64,000 nt of DNA from Acidobacteriota bacterium (GCA_018268955.1 JAFDVO010000013.1:62001-126000); one strand, 5' to 3'. Shown: positions 18,065-26,425, counted from the stretch's first letter. Made by a program: numbers and translations. The notes: generated from the letters alone by a model not told the origin.

Positions 18065-20060
18065 CGTCCCAGCCGTGCCGTCTCCAGCAACCGAGGCCGC
18101 GCTGTTTGCGTGCCTCTACCAGCCGCCTGCACCGGGGGCCACGGCGAGTGACGTTCCACTGAGTGCGCACGTGCCCTCAGCGGGCGTCGTGGCGCCGTCG
18201 CCGCTCATCGCGATCGCGGCGGAGTTCTCCCCACGATACGAGCAGCACCGTGCGGATCTCGTGTCGGTCGACGTGCGTGGGTTGTCGCGGCTGCTGGGAA
18301 CGCCGAAGGCGATCGGGGCTGAGATGCGGCGCGACGCGGCGTCGCGCGGGGTGCGTGTGCATGTGGCCGTTGCTCCGACACGCATGGCTGCCGTGGTGCT
18401 GGCGATGGCGCGGCCGGGGCTCACCGTGGTTCCGGCTGGAAGCGTGGCGGATGCGCTCGCACCGGTGCCGATCGCCGTGCTCGAACAGCTGCATGAAAAT
18501 CCACTGCCGGCCGGCAGCAAGGCCGAGGCACGCCTGCGTGCGGAGGATGCGCGCGCGGCGATAGCGGCGTTGAAGCGCTGGGGGCTGCGGACGCTCGGCG
18601 AGCTCGCGGCGTTGCCCGCTGCCGATCTGGCAGCGCGGCTCGGGCGTGGAGGGCGTCTCTGGCAGGCGATTGCCCGCGGTGAGGATTCGCGTCCACTCGT
18701 GCCGATGCAGCCGGAGGAGCGCTTCGACGGCACGCTCGAACTCGAATGGCCGATCGAAGGGGCCGAACCGCTGTCGTTCGTGCTGACGCGCCTGCTCGAG
18801 CCGTTGTCCACGCGCCTCGAGCGCCGCGATCGTGGCGCGGCGGTCCTGCACGTCGTGCTGGGGCTCGTCACACGCGAGACGCACACCTGTCGCCTTGAAT
18901 TGCCCTCGCCGCTGCGCGACGTCCGTGCGCTGCGGACGCTCGCGCTCCTGGATCTCGAAACGCACCCGCCGTCGGCTGCGATCGATCGCGTGACGGTCAC
19001 GATCGAGCCGACACCTGGACGCATCCTGCAGCACACGTTGTTCGCGCGTCCGCACCCGACGCCGGAACAGCTCTCGACGCTGCTCGCACGGCTCGGCGCG
19101 CTGATGGGGGAGGACCGCGTGGGCGCACCGGCGGCTGTTGAATCATTCCGTCCTGGCGCATTCGAGCTGCGTCCGTTCGCCATCAACCATACGCCGGCCT
19201 CTGACCTCCGTCCTCTGTCCTCTAACCTCCAACCTCCAACCTCCGTCCTCTGTCCTCCGTTCTCCGCCCTGCGTCGTTGCCGCCAGCCGATCCCCGCGCG
19301 TGTTGTCGCGGATGCGCAGCTTCGTCCCCTGCGCGTCGCGACCGACCGCCGGGGATTCGCTGGCGGTGCGGTCCTCGCGAGTGCAGGGCCGTGGCGCACA
19401 TCCGGTGCGTGGTGGGAAGAGCAGGGGTCGAGCCTGGAAGTGAGAAGTCAGCAGTCAGAACGTGCGACCCGCCAACCCACCCTCCAACCCCCACCCTCCA
19501 ACCTCCAGAGGCGTGAGCTGTTCACGCGCGATGGCGATCTCGTCACGGTGCCTCTCCGGCAACGTGAGACCCATCGGCCCAGCAGCCCGAAGCCTGACGG
19601 GAACCAGGAGCCCGGAGTCGACAGTGTCCGGAGTCTGAAGCCGGAAGCCCAGAGCCGGAAGCCCGAAGCCGATCACGCCCGAAGCCCGGAGCCCCAAGCC
19701 GGGTCTGCCTCGAGCCTGAAGTCTGGACCTGGAGTCGAGAGGCCTGTAGCCGACCATGCCGGAAGCCGGAAGCCGGAAGCCCAGAGCCTGATGCCCGACG
19801 CCGACCATGCCCGACGCCCGGAGTCCCAAGCCGGGTCTGCCTCGAGCCTGAAGTCTGGACCTGGAGTCGAGAGGCCTGTAGCCGACGATGCCGGAAGCCG
19901 GAAGCCCGAAGCCCAAAGCCTCCCGTCCGTCCGTGCCATGCGCGAAGGCGGCCCGTGGAATCGCGATGAATGGGAGGTGGCGCTCGCCGATGGTGCGGTG
20001 TATCGGATCTTCCGCGACCGGCTGACCGATGCCTGGTTCATCGACGGAGTGGTGGACTGA
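18057..20060 (+). CDS. imuB: ImuB, Y-family polymerase-like mutasome hub with repeat insertions
   Basis: A 667-residue protein, longer than typical ImuB (about 450-550). Residues 1-375 give a Y-family DNA polymerase fold: 'YEQHRADLVSVDVRGLSRLLG' in the palm, then an HhH-like region 'LKRWGLRTLGELAALPAADLAARLG'. The acidic triad of active Y-family polymerases is not intact, as expected for ImuB, which serves as a scaffold for DnaE2 and the sliding clamp. The C-terminal motifs 'GPWRTSGAWWEE' and 'WNRDEWEVALADGAVYRIFRDR...FIDGVVD' are normally close together. Here they are split by about 150 residues of translated heptanucleotide repeat, and another 26-residue repeat segment begins near residue 380. 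The frame is intact throughout. Confidence 0.88.
   Translation: MSDVPAVPSPATEAALFACLYQPPAPGATASDVPLSAHVPSAGVVAPSPLIAIAAEFSPRYEQHRADLVSVDVRGLSRLLGTPKAIGAEMRRDAASRGVRVHVAVAPTRMAAVVLAMARPGLTVVPAGSVADALAPVPIAVLEQLHENPLPAGSKAEARLRAEDARAAIAALKRWGLRTLGELAALPAADLAARLGRGGRLWQAIARGEDSRPLVPMQPEERFDGTLELEWPIEGAEPLSFVLTRLLEPLSTRLERRDRGAAVLHVVLGLVTRETHTCRLELPSPLRDVRALRTLALLDLETHPPSAAIDRVTVTIEPTPGRILQHTLFARPHPTPEQLSTLLARLGALMGEDRVGAPAAVESFRPGAFELRPFAINHTPASDLRPLSSNLQPPTSVLCPPFSALRRCRQPIPARVVADAQLRPLRVATDRRGFAGGAVLASAGPWRTSGAWWEEQGSSLEVRSQQSERATRQPTLQPPPSNLQRRELFTRDGDLVTVPLRQRETHRPSSPKPDGNQEPGVDSVRSLKPEAQSRKPEADHARSPEPQAGSASSLKSGPGVERPVADHAGSRKPEAQSLMPDADHARRPESQAGSASSLKSGPGVERPVADDAGSRKPEAQSLPSVRAMREGGPWNRDEWEVALADGAVYRIFRDRLTDAWFIDGVVD
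19198..19274 (+). repeat. 7-bp array inside imuB (CCTCCAA-type)
   Basis: Eleven consecutive 7-bp units, including CCTCTGA, CCTCCGT, CCTCTAA and CCTCCAA twice in a row. It is translated as a Leu/Pro/Ser-rich stretch ('SDLRPLSSNLQPPTS') with no counterpart in the Y-family fold. Confidence 0.85.
19440..19509 (+). repeat. Strand-switching 7-bp array inside imuB
   Basis: Ten 7-bp units: GTGAGAA, GTCAGCA and GTCAGAA, then after 19461 pyrimidine-rich units such as CTCCAAC twice and CCCCACC. It lies directly after the conserved 'GPWRTSGAWWEE' motif. Confidence 0.8.
19584..19922 (+). repeat. Long degenerate 7-bp array inside imuB (GCCGGAA-type)
   Basis: About 340 bases of mostly 7-bp units such as AGCCCGA, GTCTGAA, GCCGGAA, GCCCAGA and GCCCGAA. 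It contains a direct duplication: 19693-19775 and 19825-19907 match with one mismatch, 132 bases (44 codons) apart. It is translated in frame as a Ser/Pro/Glu/Ala-rich, probably disordered stretch. Confidence 0.85.
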
Positions 20061-20072
20061 CAACGCACGCCG

Positions 20073-20162
20073 GGATGGCCAGGAGGGGCGGGAGGGCCAG
20101 GAAAGGAAGAGCACGGACATGGTCCCGGCCTTCCCGACTTTCCCGGCGCTCTCGACTTCTTC
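20073..20162. repeat. Strand-switching 9-bp array between imuB and dnaE2
   Basis: Ten 9-bp units: GGATGGCCA, GGAGGGGCG, GGAGGGCCA, GGAAAGGAA and so on, switching near 20118 to the complementary style (GGCCTTCCC, GACTTTCCC, GACTTCTTC). It fills nearly all of the 127-base imuB-dnaE2 gap. Confidence 0.8.
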
Positions 20163-20187
20163 GCACGTATCCACCAGCAGACTGCCC

Positions 20188-23100
20188 GTGTCTTACATCG
20201 AACTCCACACCGCATCAGCCTTCAGCTTCCTGCAGGGGGCCTCACTGCCCGAAGCGCTCGTCGAGCGCGCCGCGGAACTTGGGTACTCCGCGCTTGCGCT
20301 GCTCGATCGCGATGGCGTCTACGGCATGCCGCGCTTCCACAAGGCCGCGCGTGCCGCCGGCATTCGCCCCATTGTGGGGGCAGAGATCTCCGTAGGACAG
20401 GTCGGACAGGCGCGGCAGGCGGGGCTGCATCGTGAAGGGCGGGCCGGGCAGGTAGGGCAGGTAGGACTGAGCCGAGGACAGTCCACCCAGCCCCACCCGG
20501 CCAGCCTGCCCTTCACGTTGTCCCTCCTCTGCGCCTCCCAGGAGGGCTACCGGAATCTCTGCCGCCTGATCACGCAGATGAAGCTGGCCGCCCCAAAAGG
20601 CGAGGGGGCACTCCCCATCAACGCGCTCGAGGGCATGACCACCGGGCTTGTCGCCATCGTCGGCCGTGCGGCGCTCGATGCGAACCGCTTCGGCGTGGGC
20701 GGCCTTCTCGATCGGGTCGTCGGCCTGTTTGGGCGAGACCGGACCTACGTCGAACTGCAGCGGCACTTCAGGCGCGACGAGGAGGCGGACAACCAGGCGC
20801 TCGTCGCGATGGCCGAGGCGTTCCGGGTGCCGCTGCTGGCCACGAACGGCGTGCGCTTCGCGACCCCGGCGGAGCGCCCGCTGTTCGACGTCCTCACCTG
20901 CATCCATCACCATACGGATCTGGCCAATGCCGGGCGACGGCTGTCGTCGAATGCGGAGCGGTACCTCAAGTCACCAGACCAGATGGCGTCGCTGTTCGCG
21001 GACCATCCCCGTGCGCTCGCCAACACGCGCGACCTCGCGGAACGCCTCCAGTTCACGATGGCCGATCTCGGCTATCGCTTCCCCGAGTACCCGGTGCCGG
21101 CCGGCGAGACGCAGGCGTCGTTCCTCCGGCGCATCACGGACGTCGGCGCGCGCAATCGGTACCGGCCGTACCACGACAAGGCCCGTGCGCAGATCGCCCG
21201 CGAACTCGACCTCATCGAGAAGCTCGATCTTGCCGGCTACTTCCTGATCGTCTGGGACATCGTCAACTTCTGCCGCCAGCACGACATCCTCGTGCAGGGC
21301 CGCGGGTCGGCCGCAAACAGCGCCGTCTGCTACAGCCTCGGCATCACGGCTGTCGATCCGGTCGGCATGGACCTGCTGTTCGAGCGCTTCCTGTCGGAAG
21401 AGCGCGGCGAATGGCCCGACATCGACCTCGACCTGCCGAGCGGCGACAGGCGCGAGCGGGTCATCCAGCACGTGTACCAGAAGTACGGCCAGCACGGCGC
21501 CGCGATGACGGCGAACGTCATCACGTATCGGGGCCGCAGCGCGGCCCGCGAAGTCGGCAAGGTGCTCGGCTTCGACGCCACGCAGGTCGATCGCCTCGCG
21601 AAGGCGATGAACCACTTCGAGTTCGTCGACGCGACTGAAACGTTGCCGCGTCATCTCGCATCGGTTGGGCTCGATTTGAACGGCCATCGCGTGCGGCTGT
21701 TCGCCACGCTCTGGCAGCAGATGCAGGACCTGCCGCGCCACCTCGGCCAGCATTCGGGCGGCATGGTGATCTGCCAGGGACGGCTGGACTCGGTCGTGCC
21801 GCTCGAGCCCGCCAGCATGCCCGGGCGTGTCGTCGTGCAGTGGGACAAGGACGACTGCGCCGACATGGGCATCGTCAAGGTCGACCTGCTCGGCCTCGGG
21901 ATGATGGCGGTCATTCAGGATGCGCTCGCGCTGGTCAATGGGGGCTCGCGCGTGACAGAGGCCGGGGGGCAGAGGTCAGAGGTCGGGAAGCCGTTGACCT
22001 CCAACCTCCAACCTCCAACCGCTCCGGAAGCGAAGCCGGCCCAGAGCCGAGATCCCAGAGCCCAGAGCCTTTTAGTTGACCTCGCGCATCTTCCCCAGAA
22101 CGATCCCGCCGTCTACCGCATGCTGCAGGAGGCGGACACGATTGGTGTCTTCCAGGTGGAGTCGCGCGCGCAGATGGCGACGTTGCCGCGGCTGAAGCCG
22201 ACGACGTTCTACGACCTCGTCGTGCAGGTCGCCATCATCCGGCCCGGCCCCATCGTCGGGCAGATGGTGCACCCGTACCTGAATCGCCGCGCCGGCCGGG
22301 AAGCGGTGACGTACGCGCATCCCTCACTCGAGCCCGTGCTGGCGCGGACGCTCGGCGTGCCGCTGTTCCAGGAGCAACTGCTGCGGATGGCGATGGTCGT
22401 CGCCGACTTCACCGGTGGCCAGGCCGAGGAACTGCGGCGTGCGATGGGCTTCAAGCGATCCGAGAAGCGGATGAAGCAGATCGAAGTGCAGCTCCGCGCG
22501 GGGATGGCGAAGAAGGGCATCACGCCGGACGCGATGGAGCAGATCATCCTGTCCATCACGTCGTTCGCGTTGTACGGCTTCCCCGAGTCGCATGCCGCGA
22601 GCTTCGCGCTGCTGGCGTATGCGAGCGCCTACCTGAAGGCCCACTATCCGGCGGCGTTCTACACGGCGCTCCTCAACAACCAGCCGATGGGCTTCTATCA
22701 CCCGTCGACGCTCGTGAAGGATGCACAGCGGCACGGCGTGCGATTCCAGCCGATCGACGTGCAGGTGTCCGACTGGGACTGCACGGTCGAACCGGACGGG
22801 GCCGTGCGGTTGGGCCTGCGCTATGTGAACGGCCTGCGCGCCGAGGCGGGCAAGGCCATCGCGGCCAGAGACCGTCATCGCGGCGGACCGCCCGCTGACG
22901 TGCTCGTGTGTCCGAAGTGCGGCTGCGACGACCCGTCGATGCTCGAGCCGGTCGAGGGTCGAGGCGCGCGGCCAGGCACGTATTACTGCAACAACTGCTC
23001 GCACGACTGGGTGCCTGGTGCCCGACGGCCGCGTCGGTTTTCGTCACTCGACGAACTCGTGTCGCGGATTGGGCTGCGCCGCGACGAGATCGTGACGCTG

Positions 23101-23778
23101 GCCGACATCGGCGCGCTCAACGCCTTCGGGTACGACCGACGCGCGGCGCTCTGGCAGGCCGAGCGGATGGTGCGTCCGTCCGGCGCGCTGTTCAGCGATC
23201 GTGGCGCAGACACAGGAGCCGTCGACGCCTCGCAGTGGCTGGGGCCGGCGGCAGATCTGGCGCTCGCATCTGCCATTCAGTCAGGCATGTCGGATGAGGG
23301 GACGGCCACGGTCGATGATGCCGTTGCGCGTGAGGACGACGCCGAGTGTCCGCTGAAGCCGATGACCGAGGCCGAACGGCTCGTGGCCGATTATGCCGGC
23401 ACCGGCCTCACGGTCGGCCGGCACCCGATGGCGCTGCGTCGCCATGAGCTGGTGATGCGCGGCGTGCTGCGTGCCACCGACCTGCGTACCGCGCGGCAGG
23501 GCCGCATGGTGCGTGTGGCCGGCATGGTCATCACGCGCCAGCGCCCGGGCACCGCGAAGGGCTTCGTGTTCCTCACGCTCGAGGACGAAACCGGCATCGC
23601 GAACATCATCGTCCGGCCGGACCTGTTCGCGCAGGATCGATCCGTGATCGTCGAGGAGCCATTCCTCCTCATAGAAGGTGTCCTACAAAACCAGGACGGC
23701 GTGATTTCCGTTCGCGCAGAGGTCGTGCAGGGGCTCGGCGGCACGTCTGTGGACTTCGAGGCGCACGACTTCTATTGA
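20188..23778 (+). CDS. dnaE2: DnaE2 error-prone DNA polymerase III alpha subunit
   Basis: A 1196-residue C-family polymerase. GTG 20188 is chosen because the family start 'Y-x-E-L-H-x-x-S-A-F-S-F-L' follows at once; the frame upstream is repeat-derived. Order: PHP domain, palm with 'GRGSAANSAVCY' and 'EWPDIDLDLPSGDRRERVI', a third acidic region 'VKVDLLGLGMMAV', helix-hairpin region, and a C-terminal OB fold ('VRVAGMVITRQRPGTAKGFVFLTLED'). As usual for DnaE2 it lacks the tau-binding tail. Odd features are three insertions: a 9-bp-repeat segment at residues 69-110, a 7-bp-repeat segment at 594-628, and a zinc ribbon with Cys908, Cys911, Cys934 and Cys937. It performs translesion synthesis with ImuA and ImuB. 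Confidence 0.92.
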   Translation: MSYIELHTASAFSFLQGASLPEALVERAAELGYSALALLDRDGVYGMPRFHKAARAAGIRPIVGAEISVGQVGQARQAGLHREGRAGQVGQVGLSRGQSTQPHPASLPFTLSLLCASQEGYRNLCRLITQMKLAAPKGEGALPINALEGMTTGLVAIVGRAALDANRFGVGGLLDRVVGLFGRDRTYVELQRHFRRDEEADNQALVAMAEAFRVPLLATNGVRFATPAERPLFDVLTCIHHHTDLANAGRRLSSNAERYLKSPDQMASLFADHPRALANTRDLAERLQFTMADLGYRFPEYPVPAGETQASFLRRITDVGARNRYRPYHDKARAQIARELDLIEKLDLAGYFLIVWDIVNFCRQHDILVQGRGSAANSAVCYSLGITAVDPVGMDLLFERFLSEERGEWPDIDLDLPSGDRRERVIQHVYQKYGQHGAAMTANVITYRGRSAAREVGKVLGFDATQVDRLAKAMNHFEFVDATETLPRHLASVGLDLNGHRVRLFATLWQQMQDLPRHLGQHSGGMVICQGRLDSVVPLEPASMPGRVVVQWDKDDCADMGIVKVDLLGLGMMAVIQDALALVNGGSRVTEAGGQRSEVGKPLTSNLQPPTAPEAKPAQSRDPRAQSLLVDLAHLPQNDPAVYRMLQEADTIGVFQVESRAQMATLPRLKPTTFYDLVVQVAIIRPGPIVGQMVHPYLNRRAGREAVTYAHPSLEPVLARTLGVPLFQEQLLRMAMVVADFTGGQAEELRRAMGFKRSEKRMKQIEVQLRAGMAKKGITPDAMEQIILSITSFALYGFPESHAASFALLAYASAYLKAHYPAAFYTALLNNQPMGFYHPSTLVKDAQRHGVRFQPIDVQVSDWDCTVEPDGAVRLGLRYVNGLRAEAGKAIAARDRHRGGPPADVLVCPKCGCDDPSMLEPVEGRGARPGTYYCNNCSHDWVPGARRPRRFSSLDELVSRIGLRRDEIVTLADIGALNAFGYDRRAALWQAERMVRPSGALFSDRGADTGAVDASQWLGPAADLALASAIQSGMSDEGTATVDDAVAREDDAECPLKPMTEAERLVADYAGTGLTVGRHPMALRRHELVMRGVLRATDLRTARQGRMVRVAGMVITRQRPGTAKGFVFLTLEDETGIANIIVRPDLFAQDRSVIVEEPFLLIEGVLQNQDGVISVRAEVVQGLGGTSVDFEAHDFY
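20392..20517 (+). repeat. 9-bp array inside the dnaE2 PHP domain
   Basis: Fourteen 9-bp units in register with the codons: GTAGGACAG, GTCGGACAG, GCGCGGCAG, GGGCAGGTA twice, later CCCCACCCG and GCCAGCCTG. It is translated as 'VGQVGQARQAG...GQVGQVG' and splits 'GAEI' from the next conserved strand. Confidence 0.85.
21968..22072 (+). repeat. 7-bp array inside the dnaE2 palm/finger region
   Basis: Exactly fifteen 7-bp units (105 bases, 35 codons): GGCAGAG, GTCAGAG, ... GACCTCC, AACCTCC, AACCTCC, ... AGCCGAG, ATCCCAG, AGCCCAG. It sits between 'QDALALVNGG' and 'LAHLPQNDPAVYRML', which are adjacent in ordinary DnaE2. Confidence 0.85.
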
Positions 23779-23784
23779 TGCTTG

Positions 23785-23864
23785 TAATGCAAGAATGCAG
23801 AAATGCAGAAATGCAGAAATGCAGGAACGCACGAACGCTCGAACGCACGAACGCTCGAACGCAC
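23785..23864 (+). repeat. 8-bp tandem array upstream of the TonB receptor
   Basis: Ten 8-bp units in one register: TAATGCAA, GAATGCAG, AAATGCAG three times, then GAACGCAC and GAACGCTC alternating (five units). There is no strand switch. It begins 7 bases after the dnaE2 stop. Confidence 0.88.
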
Positions 23865-23912
23865 ACTGGCACGTTGCTGGTTCTCTTATCGTTCCGTTCA
23901 GTGCCCGCTTGC

Positions 23913-23918
23913 TATAAT
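23913..23918 (+). promoter_or_regulatory. Candidate -10 element for the TonB receptor gene
   Basis: A perfect TATAAT lies 74 bases before the ATG at 23993. No good -35 hexamer is seen at the right spacing. A short GC hairpin (GGGGC/GCCCC around 23949-23961) followed by a T-rich stretch lies in the leader. Confidence 0.4.
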
Positions 23919-23992
23919 CCCGACAATCTCGTCGCTCGCATTTCCCCGGGGCCGGGCCCCATTTTCCTTTCGACCGAACGGAGCAGATCACG

Positions 23993-26410
23993 ATGGTACT
24001 GGCGATACTTCTCGCCCTGTCGATGGCCGTGTCCGGCCTGACCGGTGTAGTGAAGGACACGAGCGGAGGCGCCGTTCCCGGCGCCTCGGTGACAGTCCAG
24101 AGCTCATCGGGCGCGGAACAGCAGACGGTCACGTCGGGACCTGACGGACGGTTCAGCTTTGCCACTGTTCCGGCGGACGCTGTCCTGATCGTGCGTGCCG
24201 GCGGCTTCGCGGAACAGCGCCAGACCGTAGGCACCCAGACCGACGTCGAGGTCACGCTCCAGCCGCCGTCCATTCTCGAAACGGTCGTGGTCACGCCCGG
24301 ACGCACCGAACAGCGGCTCGGCGACACGCCTGCCAGTGTCAACGTCGTCACGGCCGAGCAGATCGAATCTTCGCCGGCCATCGCCGTCGACGATGTGCTG
24401 CGCAGCGTGCCGAGCTTCAGCCTGTTCCGTCGCGCGAACAGCGTGGTCGCGCAGCCGACGACGCAGGGCGTGTCGCTGCGGGGGATCGGCCCGAGCGGCC
24501 AGAGCCGCACGCTCGTGCTGCTCGACGGCGTGCCGTTCAACGACCCCTTCGGCGGCTGGGTCTACTGGACCCGCGTGCCGATGGTCAGCGTCGACCGCAT
24601 CGAAGTCACCGAAGACACCGCCTCCGGGCTCTACGGCAACTACGCCATGGGCGGCGTCATCAACATCGTGACCAGCCGGCCTACGGCGCGCACGCTGGAG
24701 CTCAAGCCGCAGTTCGGCACATTCTCCGGTGCCAACGGCGGATCGGACAAGGGGAACACCCCGAAGTTCGACATGTTCGCAAGCCACGTCTACAAGAAGG
24801 TGGGCTTCGCCGTCGAGGGCAGCGCGCTGAACACGGACGGCTTCAAGACGGTGACGACCGAAGCCGGTCCGGTGGACAACAACGCGCGCGTGGATTACCG
24901 CAACGTCACGGGCAAGGTCGAGTACCTGCCCTCTGACCGCATCACCGTGTCGGGCCGCGTCGGGTACTTCAACGAGAACCGCGACAACGGGAAGATCGGT
25001 GAGCTGAACGACACGCGCTGGACCAGCATGAGCGGCGGCGTCCGCATGAAGCTGCGCGACCAGAGCGACCTCCAGGCGCGCGTCTACGGCGACATCCAGA
25101 AGGCCCACTACAACTTCCTGGCGGTGAGCAACGCGGCGACGACCCGCAACCTCGTGCGGCTTGCCACCGACCAGCGCGTACCCGTGAACGGCGTCGGCGG
25201 CATGCTCCAGTGGCAGAAGGCGATCGGCACGCGTCAGGCCCTGACGGCTGGCGCAGACTGGCGCTCGGTGGACGGCGACAGCCGCGAGGACGCGTACTCG
25301 GCGATTGCGGGAGCGGGCCCAGGCGCGGATGGGGTCACGCTCCCGGCACTGCTCACGGTGCAGCGGATTTCCGGCGGGACGCAGCGCAGCACCGGCGCCT
25401 TCGTGCAGGACGTCATCACGCCGGTCGAGAAGCTGGTCATCACCCTGAACGCGCGGGTCGATCACTGGCGCAACTACGACGGCCACAACCTCGAAACGAC
25501 CGTGGCCACCGGCCTGCCGACCGCGAACAACAAGCCGTCGATTCCCGATCGGACCGACACGGTCGTGAGCCCGCGTGTGGCGTCGCTCTACCACGTGACC
25601 GATCGCGTGACGGTCTGGGGCGCCATCAACTCCGGGTTCCGCGCGCCAACGCTGACCGAGCTCTATCGGCAGTTCTCGGTCGGCGCCATCACGACCCGCC
25701 CGAACGCGCAGCTCGGGCCCGAGCGTCTACTCGGTGGGGAACTGGGCCTCAACGTCGCGCCGATGCGGAACCTCACCGCGCGCCTGACGTGGTTCGACAA
25801 CCGCGTGAAGGACCCGGTCAGCAACGTGACCATGACGCCCAGCCAGCCCGACTACGCAAGCGTCTGTGTTGGCCTGGCGCTCGGCAACTGCGTCCAGAAG
25901 CAGAACCTGGGTCGGACGAAGATCGCCGGCGTGCAGACGGACGTCGAGTACCTCATCGGCCGTGACTGGCGCGTGAGCGGCGGTTACATCTTCAACAACG
26001 CGAAGGTAACCGACGGTGGAAGCGTGAACGCAGGCCTCGTCGGCAAGTACCTGGCGCAGGTGCCGAAGAACCGCGGCTCCCTGCAGGTGGCCTACACCAA
26101 CGCGCGGATCGCGAACGTGGCCCTGGCGTTCCAGTTTGCCGGGCTGCAGTACAACGACGACCAGAACGTCCAGTTCATTCCCGCTGCGACCCTGGCCGCC
26201 GCCGGTTACGACACCAGCATCACGGCCGGCCTGCCCGGCTACACGACCGTGGACCTGATGGCCTCGCGCGACCTCGGCTCGCGCTTCCAGGTGTTCGTCG
26301 GCGCGCAGAACCTCACCAACAAGGTGTTCTTCGTGCAGACCAACCCGTCGACCGTCGGCGCCCCGCGCATGGTGAACGTCGGCCTGCGCGTCCGCTTCGC
26401 CAGCCGGTAA
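23993..26410 (+). CDS. TonB-dependent outer-membrane receptor with N-terminal regulatory-like domain
   Basis: An 805-residue protein. A short signal peptide (residues 1-15) is followed by a carboxypeptidase-regulatory-like domain (about 16-95, 'GLTGVVKDTSGGAVPGASVTV'). The plug (about 98-215) has 'DDVLRSVPSFSL', 'RGIGPSGQSRTLVLLDGVPFND' and 'ASGLYGNYAMGGVINIVT'. A 22-strand-type barrel ends in 'VNVGLRVRFASR'. The layout is typical of Acidobacteriota and Bacteroidota receptors. The plug resembles the BtuB/siderophore branch, but the ligand is unknown and no transport partners lie nearby. GGAG lies nine bases before the ATG. It is convergent with the metallophosphoesterase across a hairpin array. 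Confidence 0.92.
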   Translation: MVLAILLALSMAVSGLTGVVKDTSGGAVPGASVTVQSSSGAEQQTVTSGPDGRFSFATVPADAVLIVRAGGFAEQRQTVGTQTDVEVTLQPPSILETVVVTPGRTEQRLGDTPASVNVVTAEQIESSPAIAVDDVLRSVPSFSLFRRANSVVAQPTTQGVSLRGIGPSGQSRTLVLLDGVPFNDPFGGWVYWTRVPMVSVDRIEVTEDTASGLYGNYAMGGVINIVTSRPTARTLELKPQFGTFSGANGGSDKGNTPKFDMFASHVYKKVGFAVEGSALNTDGFKTVTTEAGPVDNNARVDYRNVTGKVEYLPSDRITVSGRVGYFNENRDNGKIGELNDTRWTSMSGGVRMKLRDQSDLQARVYGDIQKAHYNFLAVSNAATTRNLVRLATDQRVPVNGVGGMLQWQKAIGTRQALTAGADWRSVDGDSREDAYSAIAGAGPGADGVTLPALLTVQRISGGTQRSTGAFVQDVITPVEKLVITLNARVDHWRNYDGHNLETTVATGLPTANNKPSIPDRTDTVVSPRVASLYHVTDRVTVWGAINSGFRAPTLTELYRQFSVGAITTRPNAQLGPERLLGGELGLNVAPMRNLTARLTWFDNRVKDPVSNVTMTPSQPDYASVCVGLALGNCVQKQNLGRTKIAGVQTDVEYLIGRDWRVSGGYIFNNAKVTDGGSVNAGLVGKYLAQVPKNRGSLQVAYTNARIANVALAFQFAGLQYNDDQNVQFIPAATLAAAGYDTSITAGLPGYTTVDLMASRDLGSRFQVFVGAQNLTNKVFFVQTNPSTVGAPRMVNVGLRVRFASR

Positions 26411-26425
26411 ACCCCAATCGGGCAC

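Noticed and set aside
20029-20187. A longer N-terminus for DnaE2
   Set aside because: It overlaps the imuB end and translates the 9-bp array; the family start ('YIELHTASAFSFL') lies at 20188.
20392-22072. Intein or intron in dnaE2
   Set aside because: The inserts are short, repetitive and lack splicing motifs (no N-terminal Cys block, no terminal His-Asn).
23785-23864. CRISPR array
   Set aside because: Units are 8 bp with no spacers and no Cas gene is present in the window.
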